64,000 nt of DNA from CAZOIA01 sp964579675 (GTDB taxonomy: Bacteria; Planctomycetota; Phycisphaerae; UBA1845; PWPN01). The position numbers and the translations under genes were made by a program. The number at the start of each line of letters is the position of its first letter. Position 1 is the stretch's first letter. Positions 50,577-63,054 of this stretch are shown here, in pieces. The stretch spans positions 1-64,000 of the forward strand of contig CAZOIA010000003.1 of the NCBI GenBank assembly GCA_964579675.1, written 5' to 3'. The notes beneath the pieces were generated by a model that searched no databases, had not been told where the DNA came from, and saw nothing but the letters and a program-made list of their open reading frames with translations.

Positions 50577-52178
50577 TCACATCGCGGGGAATGGGGGGGC
50601 GGCGTTCTTTCCGAAGACCGCCCGATCGAGGCGCAGCGCGATCGCCCCGGCCAGCACTGCCAGCAGGAGTTGGCTGGTGTCGAAGCCGTTGAGCCGATAG
50701 GCGGCCACTGAGCCGGCCAGGATGGCGCTGGTGAGCGTCAAGCCGATGATCGGGACCTTGCAGGGGACTCGTCGGTTGGACCGGTACCACAGGACGAGGA
50801 GACCGGCCACCAGCGTGTATTGGAGCAGTCCGGTGGTGTAGTCGCCCAGCAGGCCGTTCCATGAGCGGTGGAAGTTGTCAAGCATCGGCAACCAGGAGAT
50901 CGGCACCGGCGAAGGCGGTGCGTCTTTCAGGGCCAATGGGCTCACTGCCCACACGAGCAACGCCAGGGCAACAACCTGGACAAGCCTCCGGAGCACAACT
51001 GCGGGACGTTGGTGCAGCATCGGCCAGCGGCGGACCAGCCGCCACCCGATCACCGAGCCCAGCCCGGCACAAACCCCCGCCGAGGCCAGGTCACGCAGGT
51101 CGGCCACGTGCGAGATGGTGAACAACTGAGTCGTTTCGATGGCTGCCGCCAGCGCGACGGATCGGCTGAAGGCCCGCCACGCCGACGCGCGGGGGGACGT
51201 GCCCGCCTCCCGCGCCGCGAGGAAGAGCACGAAGGCCAGGAGGCCATACGAGCCCGCGGCAACGATTTTGTCCACCACCTGCACGGGCGTGAAGGAACCA
51301 TGGTCGTCCAACTCCGGCCCGCCTGCGAGCCGGCCCCTTCCCTCTGCGAGCAGGCCCGTCCCCGGGTCCGGTGAACACCCGGGCGGGGGACCGCCCGGCT
51401 CGCGGGAAAACCCTGCGAGCCCGCTCGTGCCCTCTGCGAGCCGGCCCGTCCCCGGGCCGGCTATCCATAACCAAGGCTCCGGGCTCGCCCGCAATCTCTC
51501 CAGGGCACGGGTGACGTGACCGGGCGCCGGGTGGAAGTCGGGCGGGGCCAGCGCGTAAGCGCATACGCACGCCAGCGCAGCCGCCGCCGCTGCCGCGAAC
51601 GGCTCACGACGCAGTTTGTTGTACAGGAAGGCGTGCAGATTGCGCAACCCGCCCTGCAGGAGCGGGGCAAGGGCGACACCGATCGTCGCGCCGGTCAGGT
51701 CGCACATCACATCCGACCAACTGGGCACCCGGGCGGGGAGGACTGTCTGAATGACCTCCGTGAGGTAGCTCAGCCCACCTGCCACCAGCAGACTCAGTAG
51801 GCATTCCGGCACCCGGGATGAGCCGCGACGCCGAACGAGCAGCCGGAGAAACGCTCCGATCGGGACGTAGACCACGATATTGGCCAGGGCATCACCCGAC
51901 GTGGGCGGGTGCCAACTCAAACCCCAGTCGAGCGATTGGCTGCGGTCGATCTCAAAGGGTACCACGGTGCCGTACGCGATGGCCGCCATTCCCACAAGGA
52001 CGATGATGGTGATGGTCCGGCGGCGAAGGATCGGTGGCTTGCCGGACTGCAGCAGGTGCTCAGGATGGCCGGTTCCTCTTGTAGAAGGCGGCGGGGGGTG
52101 CTCGCCGTCGCGGGTGTGCGCGCGGTCGTCGCCCCGGCGCGAATCATCGAACAGTGCCCGGATAAGCTCCAGAACCAT
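50577..52178 (-). CDS. double VanZ-domain membrane protein
   Basis: A 533-residue polytopic protein with two VanZ-like halves. The first (about 55-190) has DWGLSWHPPTSGDALANIVVYVPIGAF-type sequence, LTEVIQTVLPARVPSW and SDVMCDLTGATIG. The second (about 300-395) has DKIVAAGSYGLLAFVL, AIETTQLFTISHVADLRDLA and AGLGSVIGW. VanZ proteins confer low-level teicoplanin resistance in enterococci; their role elsewhere is unclear. Between the halves lies a Gly/Pro-rich linker of about 55 residues built from DNA repeats (PGTGRLAEG twice). More helices follow at the C-terminus. The ATG at 52178 is preceded by AAAGGGG. Confidence 0.78.
   Translation of the reverse strand: MVLELIRALFDDSRRGDDRAHTRDGEHPPPPSTRGTGHPEHLLQSGKPPILRRRTITIIVLVGMAAIAYGTVVPFEIDRSQSLDWGLSWHPPTSGDALANIVVYVPIGAFLRLLVRRRGSSRVPECLLSLLVAGGLSYLTEVIQTVLPARVPSWSDVMCDLTGATIGVALAPLLQGGLRNLHAFLYNKLRREPFAAAAAAALACVCAYALAPPDFHPAPGHVTRALERLRASPEPWLWIAGPGTGRLAEGTSGLAGFSREPGGPPPGCSPDPGTGLLAEGRGRLAGGPELDDHGSFTPVQVVDKIVAAGSYGLLAFVLFLAAREAGTSPRASAWRAFSRSVALAAAIETTQLFTISHVADLRDLASAGVCAGLGSVIGWRLVRRWPMLHQRPAVVLRRLVQVVALALLVWAVSPLALKDAPPSPVPISWLPMLDNFHRSWNGLLGDYTTGLLQYTLVAGLLVLWYRSNRRVPCKVPIIGLTLTSAILAGSVAAYRLNGFDTSQLLLAVLAGAIALRLDRAVFGKNAAPPFPAM
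51323..51461. repeat. repeat array and palindrome inside the VanZ gene
   Basis: Two direct copies of about 48 bases (51323-51371 and 51413-51461; shared CTGCGAGC and CCCGTCCCCGGG) flank a perfect palindrome, CCGGGCGG-GGGA-CCGCCCGG at 51379-51398. They encode the linker between the VanZ domains in frame. The palindrome and its flanks recur in argS at 53350-53369. Confidence 0.8.
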
Positions 52179-52361
52179 CGAGCCCCTTTCCCGAACCCTC
52201 GGCGCAGAGCGTCTGCGCCGTTGCCAAGCCTAAGATTCAGATCGGGTCCGGGCAAACGCCGAGTGCGAGGAACCGGCGCCGGTCCGATAATCCGGCGGCG
52301 GTCAAGATGGCAAAGCAGGGAGCGCCGAGCGATCAGCCACGGCGGCGTTAAGCGGAACACG

Positions 52362-54266
52362 TCACATGCGCTCGACCACTCGGATGCCGAGCAGATCGAG
52401 CCCGGTCTTCAGCGTGCGGGCGGTGAGGTCGCACAGGCTGAGTCGCGACGCCCGTTGCTCTCGGCCAGCGGCCGTGAGTACGGGGCAGGTTTCGTAAAAC
52501 TGCATGAACGCACCCGCCAGGTCGTACAGATAGTCGGTCAGCAGGTTGATCCTCAGCCCGCTCGCCACGCTCTCGATAGTCTCGGCGAACCGCAGGACCT
52601 GCCGGGCCAGCATGCGTTCGGTGGGTTCCGTGAGCAGGACCGTCCCGCCGGCCAGCTTCCGGGCGTCTTCAGCACCCTTGCGGTAGATGGACCGGATCCG
52701 GGCGTAGGCATACATCATGTAAGGAGCGGTGTTTCCCTCCATGGCCAGCATCTTGTCCCAACTGAAGACGTAGTCGCTCTGGCGGTTCTGGGAGAGGTCG
52801 GCGTACTTGACTGCCCCGATGCCGACCGCTTCGGCAACGTCCTTGATCTCGTCGTTGGTGAACCCCCGTTTCTTGGCCGGGTCGGCTTCGTTCGCGCGGA
52901 TGAGGCTTTCGGCCCGGCTGACCGCCTCGTCCAGAAGATCGGCCAGCTTGATGTTCTCGCCGCTGCGGGTCTTGAGCGGCCTGCGATTGTCGCCGAGGAT
53001 CGATCCGAACGTGACGTGCTCGAGCCGCACTTCGCCTGATCCGCTTCTTGGTCGCGTCCATCCCGCCCCCCGAGCGGTGGCGAAAACCATCTCGAAGTGC
53101 AACTCCTGCCGGGCGTCGGTGACGTAGATGATCCGGTCGGCGTGCAGCTCGTCGATTCGGAACCTCAGGGCGGCCAGGTCGGTGGTGGCGTAGAGAAACG
53201 CCCCGTCGGACTTGCGGATCATCAGGGGGAACGGGTTCCCTTCCGGGTTTTTGAACATCGGCTCGCCGGTAGGCGTGTTGTGGAAGACGCACAAAGCGCC
53301 CTCGGATTCGGCAACGGAGATGCGTGGGGCGTCCGTGTTCGGTGCAAGACCGGGCGGGGGATCGCCCGGCTCGCTTGAGGCGGGCTCGCGGGGGGCGAAC
53401 TGGCGCTTCAGCTTCTCGACCAGGTGGCCCAGGCGATCGGCATAGAAACTCTCTCCGCGCTCGTGCTCGCGCGTGAGACCGACGCCGAGACGCCGATACG
53501 CGGTCATGTAGTGACTGCGGGACTCGTCCACGATGTACTGCCACGCCCGCGTCGTGGACGGCTCGTGGTTGTGCAGTGCGACGACCTCGGCCCGGGCGCG
53601 TTCATGGAACTCGGGGTCCTCCTTGTCGCGGGCGTTGGCCTGGCGGTAGAAGGCTTCAAGGTCGGTCAGGTGTACCTCGCCGGGATGGTCGAGAGCCTCC
53701 GGCATCTTCTCTTTCAGGTACGCGCACAACATGCCGAACTGCGTGCCCCAGTCGCCGACGTGGTTCTGGCGGATGACGGTGTGGCCCTCGAACTCGATGA
53801 CGCGGGCGATGGTGTCGCCGATGATCGTGCTCCGCAGGTGCCCGACGTGCATCTGCTTGGCGATGTTGGGGCCGGAGTAATCAACGACCACGGTCTGGGG
53901 ATCGGTCGCCGGTTCGATGCCGAGTCGGTCGTCTTCGCCTGCGGGCGGGATGGTGTTGAGCGTGGCGGCCAGCCAGTCCGATTTCAGGCAGATGTTGATG
54001 AAGCCGGGCCCGGCGATCTCGAAAGGCTTGCACATCTCACCGGCCGCGGGGTCCGCTGCCAGCGCGTCCACGATTTGCCGGGCGAGGTCTCGCGGCTTGA
54101 GCTTCACCCGCTTGGCCAGGCTCATGGCCACGTTGCTCTGGTAGTCGCCGAACCGCTCGTTGGCAGATGGGCGGATGAGCGGGTCCACCTCACCCTCCTC
54201 CTCGCTCAGCGCCCGGGCCAGTGCGGTCTGGAAGAGAGTCTTCAATTGCCCTGCAATCGACTTCAT
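52362..54266 (-). CDS. argS: arginyl-tRNA synthetase
   Basis: A 634-residue class I synthetase. The HIGH motif region is GPNIAKQMHVGHLRSTIIGD. The KMSKS-equivalent region is RRPLKTRSGENIKLADLLDEA, the catalytic domain has LIRKSDGAFLYATTDLAALR-like sequence, and the anticodon-binding C-terminus ends RTLKTGLDLLGIRVVERM, all typical of ArgRS. A loop at about residues 296-315 (SSEPGDPPPGLAPNTDAP) is not usual in the family and is encoded by a palindromic repeat. The ATG at 54266 starts the conserved N-terminal domain. Confidence 0.95.
   Translation of the reverse strand: MKSIAGQLKTLFQTALARALSEEEGEVDPLIRPSANERFGDYQSNVAMSLAKRVKLKPRDLARQIVDALAADPAAGEMCKPFEIAGPGFINICLKSDWLAATLNTIPPAGEDDRLGIEPATDPQTVVVDYSGPNIAKQMHVGHLRSTIIGDTIARVIEFEGHTVIRQNHVGDWGTQFGMLCAYLKEKMPEALDHPGEVHLTDLEAFYRQANARDKEDPEFHERARAEVVALHNHEPSTTRAWQYIVDESRSHYMTAYRRLGVGLTREHERGESFYADRLGHLVEKLKRQFAPREPASSEPGDPPPGLAPNTDAPRISVAESEGALCVFHNTPTGEPMFKNPEGNPFPLMIRKSDGAFLYATTDLAALRFRIDELHADRIIYVTDARQELHFEMVFATARGAGWTRPRSGSGEVRLEHVTFGSILGDNRRPLKTRSGENIKLADLLDEAVSRAESLIRANEADPAKKRGFTNDEIKDVAEAVGIGAVKYADLSQNRQSDYVFSWDKMLAMEGNTAPYMMYAYARIRSIYRKGAEDARKLAGGTVLLTEPTERMLARQVLRFAETIESVASGLRINLLTDYLYDLAGAFMQFYETCPVLTAAGREQRASRLSLCDLTARTLKTGLDLLGIRVVERM
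53350..53369. repeat. palindrome inside argS shared with the VanZ gene
   Basis: CCGGGCG (53350-53356) and CGCCCGG (53363-53369) form a 7-bp stem. Together with the flanks (GTGCAAGA before, CTCGCTTGA after) it matches 51371-51406 in the VanZ gene. It encodes EPGDPPPG in an ArgS loop. Confidence 0.75.
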
Positions 54267-54392
54267 CGAGCTTTCGATCCTGAGTCGCGGGTCGAAAGGG
54301 GTATTCTAGTGGATCCCGGCGGGGTTGACACGGTCGGCGGGTCTTCTGTAGGTACAGGCCCATTCCGGGGAGCGGACACCGGCGGAGTGCTT

Positions 54393-55904
54393 GTGGAAAC
54401 CACCCATGATGTGATCGTGGTCGGCGGGGGCGGGAGCGGGTTGGCGGCCGCGGTGAGTGCAGCCGAGAACGGCGCCACCGTACTGCTGCTGGAGAAAGAA
54501 GCACAATTGGGGGGGACCACGGGCATCGCGGTCGGCTCGTTCACGGCGAGCTGCACCGTTTATCAGCAACGGGCCGGGATCGACGACAACCCGGACGATC
54601 ACGAGGAAGACGCGAGCAAGTTCGGCCCACCGGAATACCAGGCCCGTAACAACTCGGAATTGCGGCGGTTTCTCCTGGGCGAGGCAGCCAACACGTTGAA
54701 TTGGCTGATCGACATGGGGCTGGCCTTCCACGGGCCGAGTCCCGAGCCGCCCAACCGCGTGCATCGGATGCACAACGTCGTGCCCAATGCCAAAGCGTAT
54801 ATCGCCACGCTGCAAAGCAGGCTGCTCCGCTACGGTGGGACGATTCTGTGCAATGTCCCGGTCCGGGAGCTCACGACGGCAGACGGACGGGTGACGGGCT
54901 TGGTCGCATGCGTGGGGGGCGAGCAGCGGCGGTTCCGTGCCCGGTGGGGCGTGGTGCTGGCGGCCGGCGACTACGCCAACTCGCCCGAGTTGATCGCCCG
55001 GCACAAGGGCCCTCAGTTCGCGAACATCGAGGGGATCAATCCTTACTCCACGGGAGACGGGCATTGCCTGGCGGAGAGTGTCGGGGCAAAGATGGTCAAC
55101 ATGGACGTGGCCTATGGGCCCGAGCTCCGCTTCGTCGCGCCGCTCGACAAAGGGTTCATGCAACTGCTGCCCGCCAGCGGGCCTCTGGCGAGGCTGATGG
55201 GCAAGCTCATGCCGCTGGTGCCCGGGTTCGTGATGAATGCGATGATCAAGCGGCTGCTCGTCACGTGGCAACATCCTGAAGACAGCCTCCTCGGCGACGG
55301 TGCGATCCTGGTCAACGCAAGAGGCGAGCGGTTCTGCAACGAGACCGTGTCGCCTGACCGCGAGATCGCCGTCGCGTCGCAGCCGGATAAGATCTGCTAC
55401 ATTCTGCTGGACGAGCGCCTGGTGGAACGGTACAGCGGCTGGCCGCATTTCATCTCGACCGCTCCCGAGATCGCATACGCGTATGTCAAAGACTATCTGC
55501 GTCTGAGGCGTGACGTGGCGGTTGCCGGTGACTCGCCCGAGGCGGTAGCCGTAGCTCGCAACGTCCCGGCTGACGCGCTTCGCACCACGGTGGGCACGTG
55601 GAATCGTTGTGCTGCCCAAGGGTACTCCGATCGGTTCGGGCGCACCGGCTCGACTGAGCCGCTCAGCGGCAGCCGGTGGGTGCTGCTTGGTCCGGCCAAG
55701 GCCTACTTCACCACGACCGAAGGGGGTGCCGCCATCAACCAGCGGATGCAGGTCCTCGACGAGGCAGGCCGGCCAATCCCGGGCTTGTATGCGGTCGGAC
55801 AGAATGGTCTCGGCGGCCAGGTCCTCTGGGGGCACGGCCTCCACATCGCCTGGGCCCTCACCAGCGGGCGGCTCGCCGGGCAGGTGATCATGCGTGGTGA
55901 TTGA
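54393..55904 (+). CDS. FAD-dependent oxidoreductase (fumarate reductase/ketosteroid dehydrogenase-like)
   Basis: A 503-residue flavoprotein. The dinucleotide motif is DVIVVGGGGSGLAAAVSAAE with the acidic LLLEKE end, followed by GGTTGIAVGSF, and the C-terminal FAD region is GLYAVGQNGLGGQVLWGHG. The middle (NPYSTGDGHCLAESVGAKMV) is typical of the FAD_binding_2/fumarate reductase flavoprotein family. No haem motif or signal peptide is present, so it is soluble or membrane-associated through a partner. The substrate is unknown. The GTG at 54393 is chosen because GGAG is 5 bases upstream and homology begins here; the frame is open for almost 1 kb upstream only as a shadow of argS. Confidence 0.82.
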   Translation: METTHDVIVVGGGGSGLAAAVSAAENGATVLLLEKEAQLGGTTGIAVGSFTASCTVYQQRAGIDDNPDDHEEDASKFGPPEYQARNNSELRRFLLGEAANTLNWLIDMGLAFHGPSPEPPNRVHRMHNVVPNAKAYIATLQSRLLRYGGTILCNVPVRELTTADGRVTGLVACVGGEQRRFRARWGVVLAAGDYANSPELIARHKGPQFANIEGINPYSTGDGHCLAESVGAKMVNMDVAYGPELRFVAPLDKGFMQLLPASGPLARLMGKLMPLVPGFVMNAMIKRLLVTWQHPEDSLLGDGAILVNARGERFCNETVSPDREIAVASQPDKICYILLDERLVERYSGWPHFISTAPEIAYAYVKDYLRLRRDVAVAGDSPEAVAVARNVPADALRTTVGTWNRCAAQGYSDRFGRTGSTEPLSGSRWVLLGPAKAYFTTTEGGAAINQRMQVLDEAGRPIPGLYAVGQNGLGGQVLWGHGLHIAWALTSGRLAGQVIMRGD

Positions 55905-56040
55905 CGAAGCGGCAGTCAGCCCTGCGTCGGAGACGCGTTCGCCACGTCGGCGGCTGGAATCATCGTGTCTGGCCCCCGGAACGAGGCAGGCCACCCGACG
56001 CCCACCCGGCAACGGAGTGGGGCGCCCTCCTGCCGTCGGT

Positions 56041-57057
56041 CTATCGATCGCCGAACAAGTCTCCGAGTCCGCCGAGGACGGAGCCTTCGCCGCGTTTCTT
56101 TCCGCCCTGGCGCGGGGCGTGGGCGATGATGCGGTCCGCCAGGCGCGAGAAGGGGAGCGTCTGGAGCCAGACGGTTCCCTGGCCTCGAAGCGTGGCCAGG
56201 AACAGTCCCTCGCCGCCGAAGATCATCGACTTGAGGTTGCCGGCCCGCTCGATCGAATACTCAATACCGGGCGTGAAGGCGACCAGGCACCCGGTGTCAA
56301 CGCGGAAGGTTTCGCCGGTGAGTTCTCTCTTGATGATGGTCCCCCCGGCGTGGACGAAGATCATGCCGTCGCCGCGGAGCCGTTGGAGAATGAACCCCTC
56401 GCCGCCGAAGAAGCCGGTGCCCAATCGCCTGGTGAAGGTGATACCCACCTCGGTGCCGAGGGCGGCGGCGAGGAACGCGTCCTTCTGGCAGGTCAGCTCG
56501 CCGCCGGCCTGTCCGAGGTCGAGGGCGATGATCTTGCCCGGATAGGGCGCAGCGAAGGCCACCCGCTTCGGGCCGGTGCCGGCGTTGGTGAAGTGGGTCA
56601 GGAACAGGGACTCGCCGGTGATCATGCGCTTGGCCCCTGCGAAGAGCTTGCCGAAGATCCCGGCGTCGGGCTTGGAGCCGTCACCCATCTTGGCCTCGAA
56701 TGTGATGCCGTCGTCCATGTAGTTCATGCCCCCGGCTTCGGCAATCACCGTCTCGCCCGGGTCCAGCTCGACCTCGACGACCTGCATGTCGTCGCCGTGG
56801 ATTTCGTAGGTGACCTCGTGGCAGCGGCGGGGCTCGCGGGCGGGTTGCGTCCGGGGTGGCGGAGGCGAAGCGGCCGGTGCGGCGGCACTGGGAGAGAACA
56901 GCCCGCTGACGCGGCTGGCAGGGGCCCAGTTGGCCATGCCGTCTTTCCACACCAAATCGGCCGGCTGCAAGTCGCCGGCCTGAACAAGCCGCTTCAATTC
57001 CTGTCCCGAGACCGGTCCCACCTGCTGGTCGTTCTTCATGTAGTACCATTCAACCAT
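56041..57057 (-). CDS. GYF_2 domain plus AIM24/TIGR00266-type protein
   Basis: A 338-residue protein. Residues 1-55 form a GYF_2-like domain ([31 protein letters not shown]), a module thought to bind Pro-rich peptides. A Pro/Ala linker follows, then the TIGR00266/AIM24 beta-barrel domain (about 85-320, [61 protein letters not shown]). The function of the family is unknown. The ATG at 57057 is fixed by AAGGAGA 5 bases upstream. No membrane helix is present. Confidence 0.85.
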   Translation of the reverse strand: MVEWYYMKNDQQVGPVSGQELKRLVQAGDLQPADLVWKDGMANWAPASRVSGLFSPSAAAPAASPPPPRTQPAREPRRCHEVTYEIHGDDMQVVEVELDPGETVIAEAGGMNYMDDGITFEAKMGDGSKPDAGIFGKLFAGAKRMITGESLFLTHFTNAGTGPKRVAFAAPYPGKIIALDLGQAGGELTCQKDAFLAAALGTEVGITFTRRLGTGFFGGEGFILQRLRGDGMIFVHAGGTIIKRELTGETFRVDTGCLVAFTPGIEYSIERAGNLKSMIFGGEGLFLATLRGQGTVWLQTLPFSRLADRIIAHAPRQGGKKRGEGSVLGGLGDLFGDR

Positions 57058-57321
57058 GTCGATCTCCTTGCTCCTTGGGAAGGTTGTCGCCGCTCGTTTG
57101 TGACTTCCCGCCCCTTGGATACGCATACTATAGGACGCGGCGGGTATCAGGCAAAGAACCGCGAACCCCGGGGCGGGACCGTCGTATGGAAGGATGCTGA
57201 GACATTGTGAGCTTCTCATGGTTTCCCTCCTCCCGCGACCATCGCCGGGGTGAGGCGCCCGGCGAGGGCGTCCTACCCCGGCGATTCGCGTTGCAGGGGG
57301 CTGGGCGGCGCCAGATGGTGC

Positions 57322-57381
57322 GAGAAAGTGGGAAGGTGGGAAAGTGGGAAAGTGGGAAAGTGGGAAAGTGGGAAAGTGGAA
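57322..57381. repeat. 8-base minisatellite (GTGGGAAA)
   Basis: Seven or so copies of GTGGGAAA, with a GTGGGAAG variant, run head to tail. The same octamer family lies at 9303-9345 on the other strand. It sits in the 478-base gap 57058-57535 upstream of the GYF_2/AIM24 gene, which otherwise shows no gene. Confidence 0.9.
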
Positions 57382-57535
57382 GGGGCGGAGGCGGACGTGA
57401 AGAGGAAAGTCACCAGTGAGCGGAGGGGGATCGCGAAGCCGCAAGCGGCTGGGGGTAGCGGAATGGTTCATGCCACCGCGGCCCCGCCGATCGCGGGCTC
57501 CACTCGCCCTTCGACGGATGTTGGACATTCATCAT

Positions 57536-61348
<3,813 letters not shown>

Positions 61349-61441
61349 CGGGAATCAATGTAAGCGAGATGCCCGGCGAATTCGACCTGTGCGGTGGCCG
61401 TCGGCTCGGGGACCGGCGGTCGGCGTTCGAGGTCGGGGGCA

Positions 61442-61650
61442 TGACAGTTCCAACGGGGACCTTCGGGCGGAGCACGGAGCGGCGCCTCGCTTTTCCGAAC
61501 CCCGACCGTCAGGGAGGGGAGTATCTGCGGACGCGCCAGGTCCGCTTCCTTACGGGCGCGCTGCGGAGAGGGGTCCGCTTCCTAACGGGCGCGCTGCGGA
61601 GAGGGGTCCGCTTCCTTACGGGCGCGGTTCGGAAACACCTGGGGGCGGCA
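61442..61650. repeat. composite repeat, copy 3 (plus orientation)
   Basis: This matches 29617-29815 in opposite orientation over nearly its whole length. Inside it, a unit of about 33 bases (GTCCGCTTCCTTACGGGCGC, then GCTGCGGAGAGGG) is repeated three times. TTCCGAACC near the left and GGTTCGGAA near the right are inverted to each other, so the element has palindromic ends. Together with the leader that follows it fills the 463-base gap 61349-61811. Confidence 0.88.
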
Positions 61651-61730
61651 TGGCCAGACCGGACACCGGCCGGTACAATGCCGGCGTCGTATCAACGATG
61701 ACCGGAGCACGGGTGTGACCTGACCGAGAG

Positions 61731-61778
61731 CCCCTCGCAAAACCTGGGAACCACCGGTCGAGAACCGGTGCCCGAGGG
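61731..61778 (+). promoter_or_regulatory. two-stem leader structure before Gfo/Idh gene
   Basis: CACCGGT (61752-61758) pairs with ACCGGTG (61764-61770) around a 5-base loop, and CCCTCG (61732-61737) pairs with CGAGGG (61773-61778) outside it. The structure ends 22 bases before the GGAGG ribosome-binding site. It could be a small cis-regulatory RNA or a transcript-stabilising hairpin. Confidence 0.4.
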
Positions 61779-61811
61779 AGGTTCTGGGATAGGTCTAATC
61801 GGAGGCTAGCT

Positions 61812-63017
61812 ATGTCAAGGCAAAACAGCACAGGGAGGATGGGTCGTCGGACTTTTCTGGCCGGTGCGGCGGCGACGACGTTCAGTGTGATGAACCCCTC
61901 GCGGGTTCGCGGCGCCGAAGCGAACTCGACCATCACGCTGGGCCTGATCGGCTGCGGCGGCCGGGGCAACTGGATCGCGGAACGGTTCATCAAGCACGGC
62001 AAGTACAGGTTCGTGGCCTGTGCTGACTACTACCAGGACCGGGTGGACTCCTTCGGCGAGAAGTTCGAGGTCGATCCGTCCCACCGGTACACGACGCTGT
62101 CGGCTTACAAGAGACTCGTGGCGGAGAAGGTGGACGCGGTAGTGATCGAGAGCCCGCCCGCTTTCCATCCTGAGCACGCAGCCGCTGCCGTCGATGCCGG
62201 CAAGCACGTCTTTCTGGCCAAGCCGATCGCGGTGGACGTGCCGGGCTGCCGCTCGATTGCCGAATCGGGAGCCAAGGCGACGGCCAACAAGCTGGTGTAT
62301 CTGATCGACTTCCAGACGCGGGCGAACGAGTTCTACCGCGATGCAGCCAGGCGCGTGCACAACGGCGACATCGGCAAGTTCGTCTGCGGAGAGGCCCGCT
62401 ATCCGTGCCACGGATGCAACCCGTTCGGCCCCAAGGCCCCGGAAGACAAGCTCAAATCCTGGTATTGCTTCCGAGAGATCTCCGGCGACTTCATCGTGGA
62501 GCAGAGCATCCACGCCGTGGACGTTGCCTCCTGGTTCATCAATGCCGATCCTATCAGCGCGGTCGGCACCGGGGGCACAAAGGGCCTCCGCCACTACGGG
62601 AACATCTGGGACCACTTCGAGGTCATCTACAAGTTTCCCAACGGTGTCCCGGTCTCGTTCTACTCGGTACAGGCGATTCCCAAAGCGCCGAACGAGATCG
62701 CCTGTCGCGTCTATGGCTCGAAAGGTCTGGTTGAAACGGACTACTACAGCCGCGTGTCGGTCCGCGGCGTGAATCCGTCCAGCGGGGGCAAGTGCCCCGA
62801 TCTCTTTGACGCCGGTGCCCGGACGAACATCAAGGAGTTCCACGAGTTCGTCACCCAGGGCAACTGCAGGAACCCGACCGTCGCCCCCTCGGTTCGCAGC
62901 AACCTGACGGCTATCCTCGGCCGCAATGCCGGTTACAAGGGCGGCGTCGTGATCTGGAAAGAGATGATGGACGCCAACGAGAAGATGGAGCTGGACCTGA
63001 AAGGTTTCAAGAGCTGA
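61812..63017 (+). CDS. Tat-exported Gfo/Idh/MocA family oxidoreductase
   Basis: A 401-residue NAD(P)-dependent sugar dehydrogenase-like protein. A Tat signal (MGRRTFLAGAAATTF) precedes the nucleotide-binding start ITLGLIGCGGRGNWIAERF. The family EKP motif is replaced by VFLAKPIAVD, with Lys-Pro kept. The C-terminal part (SGDFIVEQSIHAVDVASWF) carries the His expected near the active site. Planctomycete relatives are commonly exported and linked to glycan oxidation. The ATG at 61812 has GGAGG 6 bases upstream. The composite repeat and a structured leader precede it. Confidence 0.9.
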   Translation: MSRQNSTGRMGRRTFLAGAAATTFSVMNPSRVRGAEANSTITLGLIGCGGRGNWIAERFIKHGKYRFVACADYYQDRVDSFGEKFEVDPSHRYTTLSAYKRLVAEKVDAVVIESPPAFHPEHAAAAVDAGKHVFLAKPIAVDVPGCRSIAESGAKATANKLVYLIDFQTRANEFYRDAARRVHNGDIGKFVCGEARYPCHGCNPFGPKAPEDKLKSWYCFREISGDFIVEQSIHAVDVASWFINADPISAVGTGGTKGLRHYGNIWDHFEVIYKFPNGVPVSFYSVQAIPKAPNEIACRVYGSKGLVETDYYSRVSVRGVNPSSGGKCPDLFDAGARTNIKEFHEFVTQGNCRNPTVAPSVRSNLTAILGRNAGYKGGVVIWKEMMDANEKMELDLKGFKS

Positions 63018-63054
63018 GACGCAGCAGTCATCTTCACGCACGGCGAAATGAACA

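Noticed and set aside
53424..54392. Long plus-strand frame leading into the flavoprotein
   Set aside because: It is the antisense shadow of argS; the dinucleotide-binding motif and a ribosome-binding site fix the flavoprotein start at about 54393.
61369..61701. 110-residue frame with RFLTGALRRGV repeats
   Set aside because: It is a translation of the composite repeat. The opposite-strand copy at 29617 gives a similar but frame-shifted product, so it is unlikely to be a gene.
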